Source of the DNA: Antedon mediterranea
Lineage: Eukaryota; Echinodermata; Crinoidea; Comatulida; Antedonidae
DNA length: 64,000 nt
Direction: 5' to 3'
NCBI RefSeq assembly: GCF_964355755.1
Contig: NC_092677.1
Coordinates: 2,607,001-2,671,000, forward strand
The translations under genes were made by a program, and so were the position numbers. Below the pieces are notes generated by a model. The model searched no databases and was not told where the DNA came from. It saw nothing but the letters and a program-made list of their open reading frames with translations. This document shows positions 21,727-33,621 of the stretch, one piece after another; position 1 is the stretch's first letter; every line of letters starts with the position of its first letter.

Positions 21727-24700
21727 TTAAGAAAATTGAATAGCAAGATGATACATACTGCTTTTCCACTGTTCACAAATGAACTCATCACCATCATGGA
21801 CAAAAGAGTACAAGAACTTCTTTGGGTTCATGACAGGAATTGCGCCGTGTGCGATTACAGGATCTTTATGTAGTATTCTGAATTCATTCAATGGTAGGCC
21901 AACAAATTCTTTTAGTGATTTCTTTAACTCTCCAACGGTCATCTTAACGTTTATCTTTCTCATTTCTTTTCTTCCTTCAAATGTTATCTAAAAGAATTAA
22001 ATACAGTAAACGCTGTGGTGCTGTAGCTTGGTGCCTTCCAAGGTTCAATCATGACCTAATGTCAGGCTTACTTTTATTTGCTTAGTTTGGTGCAATTAAT
22101 ACTTAGATAGAAGATGGTATAGACTAAAATATAAGTAAAATATAAGCTGTAACTCACAATGCATGTGACAATGTTTTTAGGAGATAAGTCCACGTCCACC
22201 AACGGTTTAATATCTTTATGAACCTCATGCAACTCAGAAAATCTGGAAAAAAAGAAATAAATAAAAGTTCATGTTGTAAATATCTGCTTTTTAAAAAAAA
22301 AATCACTGTCTAAACCAGCCACCGTGACAACACCAAATGCTACCACCAACCATTGGAAATTGCAACTTCTAACACAATAATTTACTAAACTATCACACCA
22401 CCATGAATAACCACAGCAACCAACCTTGCAGGTTTATCTTCCCTCGGTAAATAAAACCGCAGAAAAGCTCTCTCGGCTGCTTCCCGTTCGGTCTCGGAAA
22501 CAGAGCTGCCATTTAAAGTCTTGATCATCGGTAGTCTTGCTACAGTGTGTTGTCGTCTGTGACTTTCTGTAAGACCGTCCATCAGAGGAATTCCCTTAAT
22601 TCTTAAGTCACACAGCTTTGGTAGTTTTCTAAGTTTTTCAAGCTCGTTCCAATTATTTAAACATGTTTTACTCATATTCAGACACTTCAGTTCTTGCAAC
22701 AGCATCTCTGGTTTGTCGCCAAAACTGAATATAGGATTCTCAACAATTGTTAGGCTCTGTAAGTTTGGGATCATTTGGCTTAGGGCATGCAGATCTTGCC
22801 AAGTGGAGAGCCCGCTGCTGCTGCAGTGGAGACATTTCAATGAAGGCCACTGACTGGCATCTGGACTGATGTTGCTCTTGTCTGTTAGACTAAAATGAAG
22901 TTCTTCTAAGCTATCGGCAAAAAAAAAAATATTCATTATTTTGAGAAAGATGTTACAAATGCATTTATTCTTAAACTCAAAAGCACCTTTCAATTCAGGC
23001 CGGATGTAGCCACAATAAATAAAGTGGTGCGGTTTTCGCATGAAATGGAAACATATCTCTGTTCAAGCCACTGGGTTGTCAAAAGCCTCTGTGAAAAAAA
23101 AGTGGTCAGGTTGAAACACAGCTACCTACTGTAGCTCTGCAATTGCAAAGTTAAACCGAAATTTTACATTTGTTTAAAAAGGAACACTTACAAAGGAAGA
23201 CATTTCTGTAGTTGTGATATATCTTTCCATGTTGCATCAATATTATTCAATATTAGTGTGTTTACGTTACTAGCTATGACATCACCAGGATCTGGGAATT
23301 CCCCTGACAGTAAGTTCTGGCTAATGTTCAGAAACTCAAGTCTTGGTAAACATTGGGATATTAGTAGAACCTTTAAAAAAAATTTAAAAATCAATTACAG
23401 TGTAAAATATAGTGTAATTTCACTATTTCCAAGTTGTAGTATATTTTTTAAGCATGTTGCTTATGTATAACATTGATAAAATATATACATACTTCATTCC
23501 AGTTTGTCAATTTGTTCCCAGCCACGTCCAACGTCCGCACATTCTGACATAGTTTTCTTAATTCCTCTGACTGACCAATGGAATCAATTCCATAGTGTTG
23601 TAAAGTAACACTCTCGGGTATTTGGCTAAAATAAGCTATATAAGAAATAAATAAATAAACATATAAACTAGATTTAATTCGTCACTATGACGAATTATAG
23701 GTTATATGCATTGATTCAAATAAAGATAATTGATTGATTAAAGATATATTGATTGATTGATTTTCTCAGAATCATTAGTTATTTATAATATGAGAGGATC
23801 TTGCTAACGCAAATACAATAGCCGGTATCATAATCCGATCAAAGATCTTTCTGCGTATATAATGTCATAAACCACATTTGTGTTTTTATTTAGATTTCAT
23901 TATAAATCATGTGTATAATCTATACACTAAGAAATATAATTGAACAACCAATACGGATAATAAAAAAAATCTTATTTCGTTTGGTTTCCCAAGGTGAGAC
24001 TCGAACTCGGTACTTGACTGCTATAGACACGAGCAAAGACCACCGAGCCATACACAACTGACTAAAAGTTATGGAAAAATTCCTCCGTGTATTTAATATG
24101 CAGTAACCACTTTGGTGCAGATAGATTATTACATACCGCAATGAATTATAATGTTTTACTATGATGACATCTTTAAAAATTTAAAAAAATGATGCACTGT
24201 CAAACTATATACTTTTAACTTTAATATATGAACTTCTTAAGGAAGAAAGTTAATGTTAAGTTTGTTATTTTGGCCTAAGAAAATGTTATAATTTGTTTGA
24301 TTGTCGAAATTAATTTTGTTAAATTTAATATGCCATTAATGATGACTTAATCAACTTTTGTTCTTCTAATTTCATAATAAATCATACATATGATACATAC
24401 ACTTCAAGAAAATTAAATAAAAAATAGGTGTTCCCGAGCATTGTAACGATATATATTAATTTTAAAATTTAGCATATTTTCACCATTTTGTTAACTTACA
24501 CGTGCGTAGCCTGTCACTTTTGACGTGCTCGTATAACGCTGTTTCGCGTTGAAAAGTGAATAAAATATGATGATATTATTAAAGAAAGGTTATACAACAG
24601 TAATCGGACAAAAACAGTGCGCATTAACGTTTGACGCGCAGTGCGCGTGCAATAATCTGCGCACTCATGGCAATTTTTTAAACGCTTAAAATTGCCTGAA

Positions 24701-27700
24701 ACGTACTCTAATTTCATCGAAAATAAATTCTGACAATTTTCAACATTTTAAGCGCGCGTACGCATGCGTTATATGCGCTACGCACGTAATTGTATTGCCA
24801 TATGATGAAATATGACCTGAAATTTATGAGTACCAAATTTTGTTTAATTGTGATTCATGCTTGTGAAGATATGATTACAAACGTGATTTCGTTAAATCGC
24901 ACGTAGACCGCGTAATTTTTGATTGCGCATCGTGAAAACATAACCACATCGATTCCTGGCCATAAGGAATATACTCTGAAAAATTGACTTAGTTAGATGA
25001 AACTGATATCAAGATAATTGACGGACAAATAGTGCTAAGGAAAGAATAAATAAATAAATAAATAAAGAAATAAATAAAGATTCTGACAGAATCAAGAGGT
25101 TATATGCATGAATGCATGCATATAACCTAATAAATTTGAAAAGATTGATATTTATTTTGATGAAAAAAAAAATTACTTATTTCAATACAATAGAAAGAAA
25201 TATATTTAAAAACGATAATGTCTGTGAAGTTGGTTACTAGTTCCTAGTTCCTAGTTCCTTATTCAAATTAAATTAAAGGGACAGTCACAAATATTTTTAA
25301 AAACAGATTTCAATACGTAATAACTGTCTAATTGAGTTGTTATTGCATCGACATGTTAGTCTTGACCTCCTCTACTTCTTCCGGTCAAAGCTCAATAACA
25401 TTTTATGCATTTACGCCCTCTACGGCGAATAAGTAACTAGCTTTTACGAACGTTATAACACTTGACCTACTTAATTTTTTCAAAATATTTTGGTATGGAT
25501 CGATCACCCTTGACTTACTCTATCGTTTTCTACCCCAGTTCCGCGAACTTTTTTGCGTCTACGCCCTCAACGGCGAATAAGTAACTGGCTTTTTACGAAC
25601 GTTATAACACTTGACCTACTTAATTTTTTCAAAATATTTTGGTATGAATCGATCACCCTTGACCTACCCTACCATTTGCCACCCCAGTTCCGGGAACTTT
25701 TTTGCGTCTACGCCCTCTACGGCGAATAAGTAACTGGCTTTCACGAACGTTATAACACTTGACCTACTTAATTTTTCCAAAATATTTTGGTATGACTCGA
25801 TCACCCTTGACCTACTCTACCATTTGCCACCCCAGTTCCGCGAACTTTTTTGCATCTACGCCCTCTACGGCGAATAAGTAACTGGCTTTACGAACGTTAT
25901 AACACTTGACCTACTTAATTTTTTCAAAATATTTTGGTATGAATCGATGACCCTTGACCTACTTTACCATTTGCCATCCCAGTTCCGCGAACCTTTTTGC
26001 GTCTACGCCCTCTACGGCGAATAAGTAACTGGCTTTACGAACGTTATAACACTTGATCTACTTAATTTTTTCAAAATATTTTGGTATGAATCGATCACTC
26101 TTGACCTACTCTACCATTTGCCACCCCAGTTCCACGAACTTTTTTGCGTCTACGCCCTCTACAGCGAATAAGTAACTGGCTTTTACGAACGTTATAACAC
26201 TTGACCTACTTAATTTTTTCAAAATATTTTGGTATGAATCGGTCACCCTTGACCTACTCTACCATTTGCCACCCCAGTTCCACGAACTTTTTTGCGTCTA
26301 CGCCCTCTACAGCGAATAAGGCCCTGTTCAGACCCATGGCGTTAGACCGTTTTAGCGTACGACGCTAAAAGAATGTGTGTCTGAACAGTTGGGGATTAGC
26401 GTACAACGCGTCGTACAACGGTTGTAGCGTTGTAGTGGAAAACGGTTGATAGTACCGTTTTAGCGTACGACGCTACTGTAAGTCAACGTTGTATCCAATC
26501 AGAACGTTTCCTGTTATGACGCGAAACAAGGTTTGACCTAGGCTGACATCTTGTATCGTCAATGTGTGAGATGGATTTCAATAACAAAAAGGCCAGAATA
26601 AATAAGGCCTAACTACACTACAAATACAACTGTTACAAAGGCTACAAACTATTATCAACTGATTACCATTATATTTTCTAACAAATGACATAAATACATG
26701 CACCTTGTATTTAAACATAGGGACTACGATCCCATCCGCTTTTAGGCCTAGCTAGGCCTAGAGCCATTCACGCATTTCATTAAAGCTAAAAACTAGCGTG
26801 GGACATCAAGTCACTCATTCATACAAGGCAGACTAGACTGGACAAGTTTAATGCTGAAAACCCCCTAACTCCTAAAAAAATCAGTAAACAAACAAGGGGA
26901 GCTGTGTCCCTTTTATTAGCAAGTTAAGGGATATTTTCTACCGACTGGACCAAATAATATATATCTTTGACTGGACTGGATAGACTAATCACAATCATTT
27001 TTTTCTTCATCATTACGAGGCCTGCTTTATTTTCGTAACACAAGAGCCTGGGGAAAATGTTTTTTACTACAAAATAAAAACAATAGAAACAGAAATTTGG
27101 CTTTACTATATTTTTCTTAAATAAATGCTGAGGTATGTTTTATTTACGGCAAATTTTGTCATAATTGTAGGGCTGAGATCTAGGCCTATATACAGTGGAA
27201 ATAATGATGAAAACACGTGGGTAAGAGCACATGAATATGCAACTAGAAACAACCTGGATGACGTACTTCCGTTGTAACGATAATCGTACGCTATGGGTCT
27301 GAACACCTCGTTTTTTTCTCTGCGGTTTGTAACGTGACCTTGATAGTAACGTTGTACGCTAAAACGGTCTAACGCCATGGGTCTGAACAGGGCCTAAGTA
27401 ACTGGCTTTTACGAACGTTATAACACTTGACCTACTTAATTTTTCCAAAATATTTTGGTATGAATCGATCACCCTTGACCTATCGTAACTATTATCACTC
27501 AATGAATAGTGTGCGCTTTTTAATTGTTAATATTAACGGTAACAGTATTAATGAATATGTTAATTTTGCTGTTATAAGGTAGTGTAAACTGTTTTTAAGT
27601 AACAGTTGCTGTAATGACATTTTAAAAAAACATTAGTTCAGCTTTGTTTTTTTTGTTCGCTTATAGATGGGTACTGTAAGATGATGTCATTGTATGTGGG

Positions 27701-30700
27701 TGATTTTTTTAAACATTCTAGGTCTACAGTGGTAAAATATTTAGTAATTTATAGATTTTATAATGAAAGACATTTATGCCGTAAACCATATGCGTAAGAA
27801 CACCATTTAAACAACTTAATGTGATGCAACATTTAAATACAATTATCTTCCTACATCATAACATGAGAAACAAAATGCAATGGGAAAAAAATTGCTTTTG
27901 ACAGTTTTGAAAGAAATTATTGTATAATGTTATATAAGTTATGAAAGAGTAATAATAGGCATATTTAAATTGTTAAATAACAAATTATTTCAGCTACTTA
28001 CAATTCAACATTACATTCGTTACATTACAATTATTGTATTGTTTTTAAAACAACTTTCATCATCCAGGGAAGAATGTGCGCTCTTTAATTTAATAAAGGA
28101 TTAATTAGATGTTTTACCCTACTCTGACGTAATTTGTACTTTATACTAAGTACATTTGAGAATACTTGCGAAAAAAATCGCAAGTAGTTCTCGGGTGGGA
28201 CTCGAACCCACAACCTCCAGATCACTAGCCTGGCGTCTAGACCACCGAGCTCGGTGGTCATCTAGAGGTATGAACGCCAAGTGTAAACTGTTTTTAAGTA
28301 GCAGTTGCTGTAATGACATTTATAAAAAACGTCAGTTCAGACTTGGTTTGTATGTGTGCTTTTATAGAATGGGTAAGTAAGCACGTTTAAAAAGATATTA
28401 CATTTGATCGATTGCAACTGTTGTAATTAACGAGAAAAAAAAGCCCGGCATAACATTTAATGAAGTGGGGCGGTATTGAATAACTATGCAGTATGTCGTC
28501 ACATGTTGACGTAAGAAGTTATTTATTAGTTCTAGTTTATTTACTACGATAGAGCCTACTTTAAATGCTGTTTTAATTTCAGGTAGTCATGTTGTACTTG
28601 TGTTGAAAAGTTGTAATGAATAAAACGGAATAATAACTTGTGGTTACCGTTCATAACCAAACTGTTGTATTTGTGTTTGCTTCAGAAATTATCTTTTAAA
28701 ATTGCATGTTGTAACAAGTCAAAACAAAACCAAAATTAATTCGCCATAAAAGGACATAGGTACAAGTTCGCGGAACTAGTTTGGCAAATGGTAAAGTAGT
28801 CAAGGGTCATCTACCCATAACAAATTACTTATTCGCCGTATGCAAAAACTATTTTGAAAAAATTAAGTTGGTAAAGTGTAAAACGTTCGTAAAAGCTAGT
28901 TACTTATTCGCCGTAGAGGGCGTAGATGCAAAGAAAATCGCGGAACTGGGGTGACAAATGGTAGTGTAGGTCAAGGGTGATCGATTCATACCAAAATATT
29001 TTGGAAAAATTAAGTAGGTCAAGTGTTATAACGTTCGTAAAAGCCAGTTACTTATTCGCCGTAGAGGGCGTAGACGCAAAAAAGTTCGTGGAACTGGGGT
29101 GGCAAATGGTAGAGTAGGTCAAGAGTGATCGATTCATACCAAAATATTTTGAAAAAATTAAGTAGATCAAGTGTTATAACGTTCGTAAAGCCAATTACTT
29201 ATTCGCCGTAGAGGGCGTAGACGCAAAAAGGTTCGCGGAACTGGGATGGCAAATTGTAAAGTAGGTCAAGGGTGATCGATTCATACCAAAATATTTTGAA
29301 AAAATTAAGTAGGTCAAGTGTTATAACGTTCGAAAAGCCAGTTACTTATTCGCCGTGGAGGGCGTAGATGCAAAAAAGTTCGCGGAACTGGGGTGGCAAA
29401 TAGTAAAGTAGGTCAAGGGTGATCGATCCATACCAAAACATTTTGAAAAAATTAAGTAGGTCAAGTGTTATAACGTTCGTAAAAGCCAGTTACTTATTCG
29501 CCGTAGAGGGCGTAGATGCAAAAAAGTTCGCGGAACTGGGGTGGCAAATGATAGAGTAGGTGAAGGGTGATCGATTCATACCAAAATATTTTGAAAAAAA
29601 TTAAGTAGGTCAAGTGTTATAACGTTCGTAAAAGCCAGTTACTTATTCGCCGTAGAGGGCGAAGATGCAAAAAAGTTCCCGAAACTGGGGTGGCAAATGG
29701 TAAAGTAGGTCAAGGGTGATCGATCCATACCAAAATATTTTGAAAAAATTAAGTAGGTCAAGTGTTATAACGTTCGTAAAGCCAGTTACTTATTCGCCGT
29801 AGAGGGCGTAGACGCAAAAAAGTTCGCGGAACTGAAGTGGCAAATGGTAGAGTAGGTCAAGGGTGACCGATTCATACCAAAATATTTTGAAAAAATTAAG
29901 CAGGTCAAGTGTTATAACGTTCGTAAAGCCAGTTACTTATTCGCCGTAGAGGGCGTAGATGCAAAAAAGTTTGTGGAACTGGGGTGGAAAATGGTAAAGT
30001 AGGTCAAGGGTGATCGATCCATACCAAAACATTTTGAAACAATTAAGTAGGTCAAGTGTTATAACATTCGTAAAAGCCAGTTACTTATTCGCCGTAGAGG
30101 GCGTAGATGCAAAAAAGTTCGCGGAACTGGGGTGGCAAATGATAGAGTAGGTCAAGGGTGATCAATCCATACCAAAATATTTTGAAAAAATTAAGTAGGT
30201 CAAGTGTTATAACGTTCGTAAAAGCCAGTTACTTATTCGCCGTAGAGGGCGTAAATGCATAAAATGTTATTAAACTTTGACCGGAAGAAGTAGAGGAGGT
30301 CAAGGCTAACATGTTGGTGCAATAACAACTCAATTAGACAGTTATTACGTATTAAAATCTGTTTTTTAAAAAATATTTGTGACTGTCCCTTTAATTGAAT
30401 TTGAATAAGGAACTAGGAACTAGGAACTAGTAACCAACTTCACAGACATAAAACGATAGACAGTAATACTTAAGCAAGTTGATTCCTAATAGGACGCAAG
30501 CAATGACGTAAGCAAGTGTTTTGACCAATCACAAGCGATGGAGTATCCAAACTCATGTCGCTTGTCAGTGGTCAATATACTTGTATATTAACCTAGTACC
30601 TTTTGCTTTACTAATGTCTGTGTCTCCAAATTTAATATTAGTTGTCAAGTCTTCCTCGCTGATGCTATACTTATCGTTGATGGCTGCCAATAATGACATC

Positions 30701-30711
30701 GATTTCTCCAT
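21727..30711 (-). CDS. TBCEL: Tubulin-specific chaperone cofactor E-like protein
   Basis: Six exons on the minus strand: 30600-30711, 23493-23635, 23192-23370, 22425-22910, 22158-22242 and 21727-21987. Phases agree at every junction and give 421 aa, close to the human length of 424. TBCEL resembles cofactor E without its CAP-Gly domain and is known to destabilise tubulin. Exon 1 begins with ATG directly after TTAG (MEKSMSLLAAINDKYSISEE, like the SFMQVLCEKYS start of vertebrate TBCEL). Next come leucine-rich repeats with LDVAGNKLTNWNE, LEFLNISQN and LILNNIDATW. After these is the GIPL-RLP-KTLNGS-ERE-AERAFLRFY linker, then a C-terminal ubiquitin-like domain (MTVGELKKSLKEFVGLPL). Exon 2 has two candidate acceptors 10 bp apart (23625 and 23635); only 23635 fits the phase of exon 1. 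Intron 1 is about 7 kb and holds a foldback transposon. The exon 1 assignment is the least certain part. Confidence 0.88.
23985..24065 (-). repeat. tRNA-derived SINE-like head in TBCEL intron 1
   Basis: On the minus strand a GGCTCGGTGGTC A-box-like start is followed by CGAGTTCGAGTCTCACC, a good B box and T-arm. The anticodon arm does not fold convincingly, so it is a SINE or tRNA relic. Confidence 0.45.
25209..25217. other. Left target-site duplication of the foldback element
   Basis: AAAACGATA directly abuts the left end (ATGTCTGTGAAG) and is repeated exactly after the right end. Confidence 0.85.
26320..27394. mobile_element. Nested Harbinger-like MITE inside the foldback left arm
   Basis: A 1,075-bp insertion with terminal inverted repeats of about 41 bp that start GGCCCTGTTCAGACCCATGG and continue into CGTTAGACCGTTTTAGCGT. 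It interrupts one 148-bp arm unit at GAATAAG. Both sides carry TAA (26317-26319 and 27395-27397), and removing the element plus one TAA restores the arm sequence seen in neighbouring units. A 3-bp TWA duplication is typical of PIF/Harbinger transposons. The interior has further inverted copies of the CGTACGACGC motif and a 90-codon open frame without recognisable domains, so it is non-autonomous. Confidence 0.9.
27575..28345. repeat. Direct repeat pair in the foldback loop
   Basis: AGTGTAAACTGTTTTTAAGT, followed by a CAGTTGCTGTAATGACATTT block, occurs at about 27580-27645 and again at about 28277-28345, roughly 700 bp apart, with few differences. It suggests an internal duplication or a second small insertion in the loop. 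Confidence 0.7.
28190..28259 (-). other. tRNA-like sequence (Thr AGT-like) in the foldback loop
   Basis: On the minus strand GAGCTCGGTGGTCTAGACGC gives an A-box-like D-arm, CCAGG-CTAGTGA-TCTGG an anticodon arm with AGT, and GTGGG-TTCGAGT-CCCAC a perfect T-arm. The acceptor stem is not convincing, so it is likely a tRNA-derived SINE carried by the element rather than a working gene. Confidence 0.5.
30450..30458. other. Right target-site duplication of the foldback element
   Basis: AAAACGATA, identical to 25209-25217. Confidence 0.85.
30490..30590. mobile_element. MITE fragment next to TBCEL exon 1
   Basis: TTGACCAATCACAAGCGATGG and its inverted partner TCGCTTGTCAGTGGTCAA match the MITE copies at 17826-18053. 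The fragment lies within about 15 bp of the exon 1 donor (30599). Confidence 0.55.
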
Positions 30712-31477
30712 CTAACAATAAAAACAGTTTAAATTAAAATATAACAGTAACACTGAAAGAATAAATTTAGTTCAATCAACTGGTACTGCCAAAGTCCTCC
30801 AAAATAACACACAGTAAAATCAGTAGCCCAAAATCTTAATCCACCAGCTCACTAATATCATGGAGTAAAGAATAAATTCGAATCCCCAGGGACCAGGTTT
30901 TGCGATCCTGGTCACAGCGGTGTCAGTAGGTAACGGTTAGGCTTGACTACCTACTACTATTCCCATTACTGTACTTTGTATGTATAGCCAGAGCCTGGCT
31001 AAACTGTAGCCTACTAGCTAGTATTTTGTAGAGCAGAGGGAGGCCTAGCAAATTTAATTTACTTTACATGTTTTTAAACTATTATTGCATTAAAATTAAT
31101 CTTACTTAAACTTACTTTTGCTTGAAAAACTGTTTTGATGTTGTGTACCAGCCCTCCTGACCACCTTGGAATGTAAACATTACATCATATCTATTTTTAA
31201 CAATTTGCTCATAGCAATAAAGAGGGCGGCAAACACGTTATAGCGTTTATCATGCAAGTTTTCAGTTGTTTTTAACACGTTAAAATAAAACACATTGAGT
31301 AATTATTTCTTCAATTCAATAGTGTAGAGCAGTACGATGTACTTTATAACACATGATTTATTTCTGTAAAATGATATATTATTTTATGCCTTTAGTGGAG
31401 AAAATTGAAGATGTGTCAAATTATCTGATCCATATTCAAACTTTCTACCAATCAACAACTTACATCTGATGACATCA

Positions 31478-32747
31478 TTATCTTTTATACACATTATCAT
31501 TATCACTTTCATATTCATCAATCACATAATCACTGTCAGAATCAGTAGAATCATTGTTAGAATAATCACTCTCCTCATTTATCAATTCTTGACAAAACAT
31601 TGTAAACTCATCACTTGTCACTTTAAACATCTTACAAAAACGACTCGGCGAAGTATCAATTACAATGTGCAGTTTGGGGTTGACAGATGAAGTCTTTGAC
31701 CGAATGTTTGGCGTCTCGTAGAGTCCAAGACGCAACAAAAATAAATGACGCTGCCTGACATGCTCGACAGAATAAGTGAACAGCTTCGCTTGAACCATTT
31801 GCTTGAGATCTGTTAGACCCATTCGAAAGTAGACATATTGAAAGAGATATTCTAAAGGAAAAAAAAAATCATAAAAAAGGTGTAAAGCATTTTGAAAAAT
31901 ATATAATTTTTCGTAATTTTTATTGAGCAGCATGTAAAGTATTTTTGGTTGATTGAAAGAAGTAACGTTGCTAATGAATAATGCCAGTAAACCTACCTGT
32001 CTCCTTTAAATTTGTCTCAAATATTCTTGGCGAATCATTTATGATTGTGGTAATCTGTTCCCTTGTGAAATGGCTATCTTTCAATAAATTCAAAACTGTG
32101 CTCAATTTTCCTTTTTTTAAAGTCAAAACTTGTGGACATTTTGTCACCAATCTCTGCAGATTTCCTTCAAGTATTCCAACCCGACGCAGAAAACTAGATC
32201 TATCAGAAAGTCTTGCGACATCAATTGTCCAGATATTGCGATTGTTAAGAACGAGGAGTACACGGTTTCCACCTAATCCAAGATTATCCAAAAACGTGAC
32301 AACATCATTAATTTTAACCCAGCTACAGTTAACAATTCTGGGATTTGTGGAAACAAACCCAAATATATTGCGTGTATCACAACTAATATCATTAAAAAGT
32401 TTAATAAGTTTTTCTAAGTTTTCCGACGCCTTCTCGCCTATGTTGTTTTTTGGCGAAACTTTTGCGTGAATCTCGTTCCAAAGTGTCGTGCAAAACTGTT
32501 TGGCGTCTTCATCATTTTTTATGTGAAGTATCAAGTTTGACGGATTGTAGTGTGCTGACCTGTATTGAACTTTAACCTTAGGATTGTATTTATTCAACAA
32601 TGTCAGTGAATTTTGTAATGGAAAATAAGGGTTGAGTGAAGTTGATGTGTAATATTCAAGTTTTGTAAAACTTTGTAGCGATTTGTTTCTGAGGATGAGT
32701 AATGCTGGCACGGACGACCTTCGCAATGCAAGTGACATCAGCAACAT
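31478..32747 (-). CDS. MTERF4: Mitochondrial transcription termination factor 4
   Basis: Two exons on the minus strand, 31997-32747 and 31478-31851, joined in phase 1 by a 145-bp GT-AG intron, giving 374 aa. In mammals MTERF4 binds mitochondrial rRNA and recruits the methyltransferase NSUN4 to the large ribosomal subunit. The product begins MLLMSLALRRSSVPALLILR, a basic amphipathic leader suited to mitochondrial import. The middle holds mTERF helical repeats (FGFVSTNPRIV, VVTFLDNLGLG, LQRLVTKCPQVLTL, ITTIINDSPRIFE). The C-terminal block (YLFQYVYFRMGL, HVRQRHLFLLRLGLYETPN, DEFTMFCQELINEE) ends in an acidic Asp/Ser tail, as in vertebrate MTERF4. An AG directly upstream (exon edge at 32762) suggests that a 5' UTR intron precedes the start codon. 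AATAAA (TTTATT at 31357-31362) lies about 116 nt past the stop. Confidence 0.9.
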
Positions 32748-32874
32748 GACTATGTCTACCAACTGTAAATATAAAACAAAGATTATTTATATATACAGTA
32801 TACTCCTATAGGCCTAGCCCACTTTTCTTTTCAAAAAACAGATGACAATTCTAAAAATTAATATTTTTTTAAAA

Positions 32875-33621
32875 CGCCGTGGTTAGGATTCCGGCACCGG
32901 AACTCAACTGCCCACCGTTAGGGAATCCGACACGCTATTGCGCATGCCCAGAGCTCTGGGAAGTGAATTATAGCTTGCACTAATAGTGCCACACCACGGA
33001 GAGTCGGAGTGTTATAGAGATTTACTGTACCCTAGATAATCGTTGCGCGAGCGAGAGAGCGATGGATGAAACTTGGCCTAGGCCTATGCCATACATGAAT
33101 TAATAATTAAAATACGACTACGCCACGCGTTAAAATAATTATGATATTAATAAGTATCAGTATCTATCTAAGAATCGTAATGCTGTTTTTAGTGTTGAGA
33201 CGCTGACTTCCCGAACAGTTTTTTCACATCCACGCGGTGGCTGCCGTCAACAAATCAACTTGTGATTGCATGTTGTATATGTACAGTATAATGCGTTATG
33301 AAAAATCATAAAACTAGTCATGTAATTATATAATTCATAATGATAAGAAGTTTATATATGAATGAAGCAACCACTTTTTAATTACAAAATCAATACTATA
33401 GGCCCACTGGTCACGTCTAACTGGTAGCCCTAGCCTAGATTAGTGGATCCCATATTAGTAGGCATCTAGGCTAGTTCGCCATGTGGCGCAGCTATGAAAT
33501 GATCCATTGCTGTTGATAAGTATAGAGTCGCCGATTACCTCGCTCAGGGCATGCGCAATAGCGTGTCGGATTCCCTAACGCTGGGCAGTTGAGTTCCGGT
33601 GCCGGAATCCTAACCACGGCG
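32875..33621. mobile_element. 747-bp MITE with 9-bp target duplication
   Basis: The ends CGCCGTGGTTAGGATTCCGG and CCGGAATCCTAACCACGGCG are inverted copies, and the inverted repeat continues for about 75 bp to GCGCATGCCC with one mismatch noted. TTTTTAAAA flanks both sides (32866-32874 and 33622-33630), a 9-bp duplication like that of the foldback element. There is no coding capacity. It sits within about 130 bp of the MTERF4 start codon and may overlap its promoter. Confidence 0.85.

Larger units (their letters stand above)
25218..30449. mobile_element. Foldback transposon with tandem-repeat arms, inside TBCEL intron 1
   Basis: A 5.23-kb element. Its ends are inverted copies (ATGTCTGTGAAGTTGGTTAC ... 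and its reverse complement), followed by about 200 bp of unique terminal inverted repeat. Inward, each arm is an array of a roughly 148-bp unit with the landmarks CGCCCTCTACGGCGAATAAG, GAACGTTATAACACTTGACC and CAAAATATTTTGGTATGAAT. The left arm has about 6.6 units (25410-26319 and 27395-27485) and the right arm about 10 (28745-30255), in opposite orientation. The loop (27486-28745) is AT-rich and has no long open frame, so the element is non-autonomous. Exact 9-bp duplications (AAAACGATA, 25209-25217 and 30450-30458) mark the insertion. Drosophila FB elements also make 9-bp duplications, and Mutator-type transposases make 9-10 bp ones; assignment to that superfamily is inference. Confidence 0.9.

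Noticed and set aside
27106-27378. 90-codon minus-strand open frame
   Set aside because: It lies inside the nested MITE, has no domain, and overlaps the terminal inverted repeat.
25410-30255. CRISPR-like array of regularly spaced repeats
   Set aside because: The genome is eukaryotic, the 148-bp units are contiguous without unique spacers, and the two arms face each other.
31981-32469. 162-codon plus-strand open frame
   Set aside because: It is antisense to MTERF4 exon 1 and has no recognisable domain.
32748-32762. MTERF4 start at 32762
   Set aside because: That codon is TTG, not ATG. The first ATG in frame is at 32747, and the sequence before it reads as a splice acceptor.
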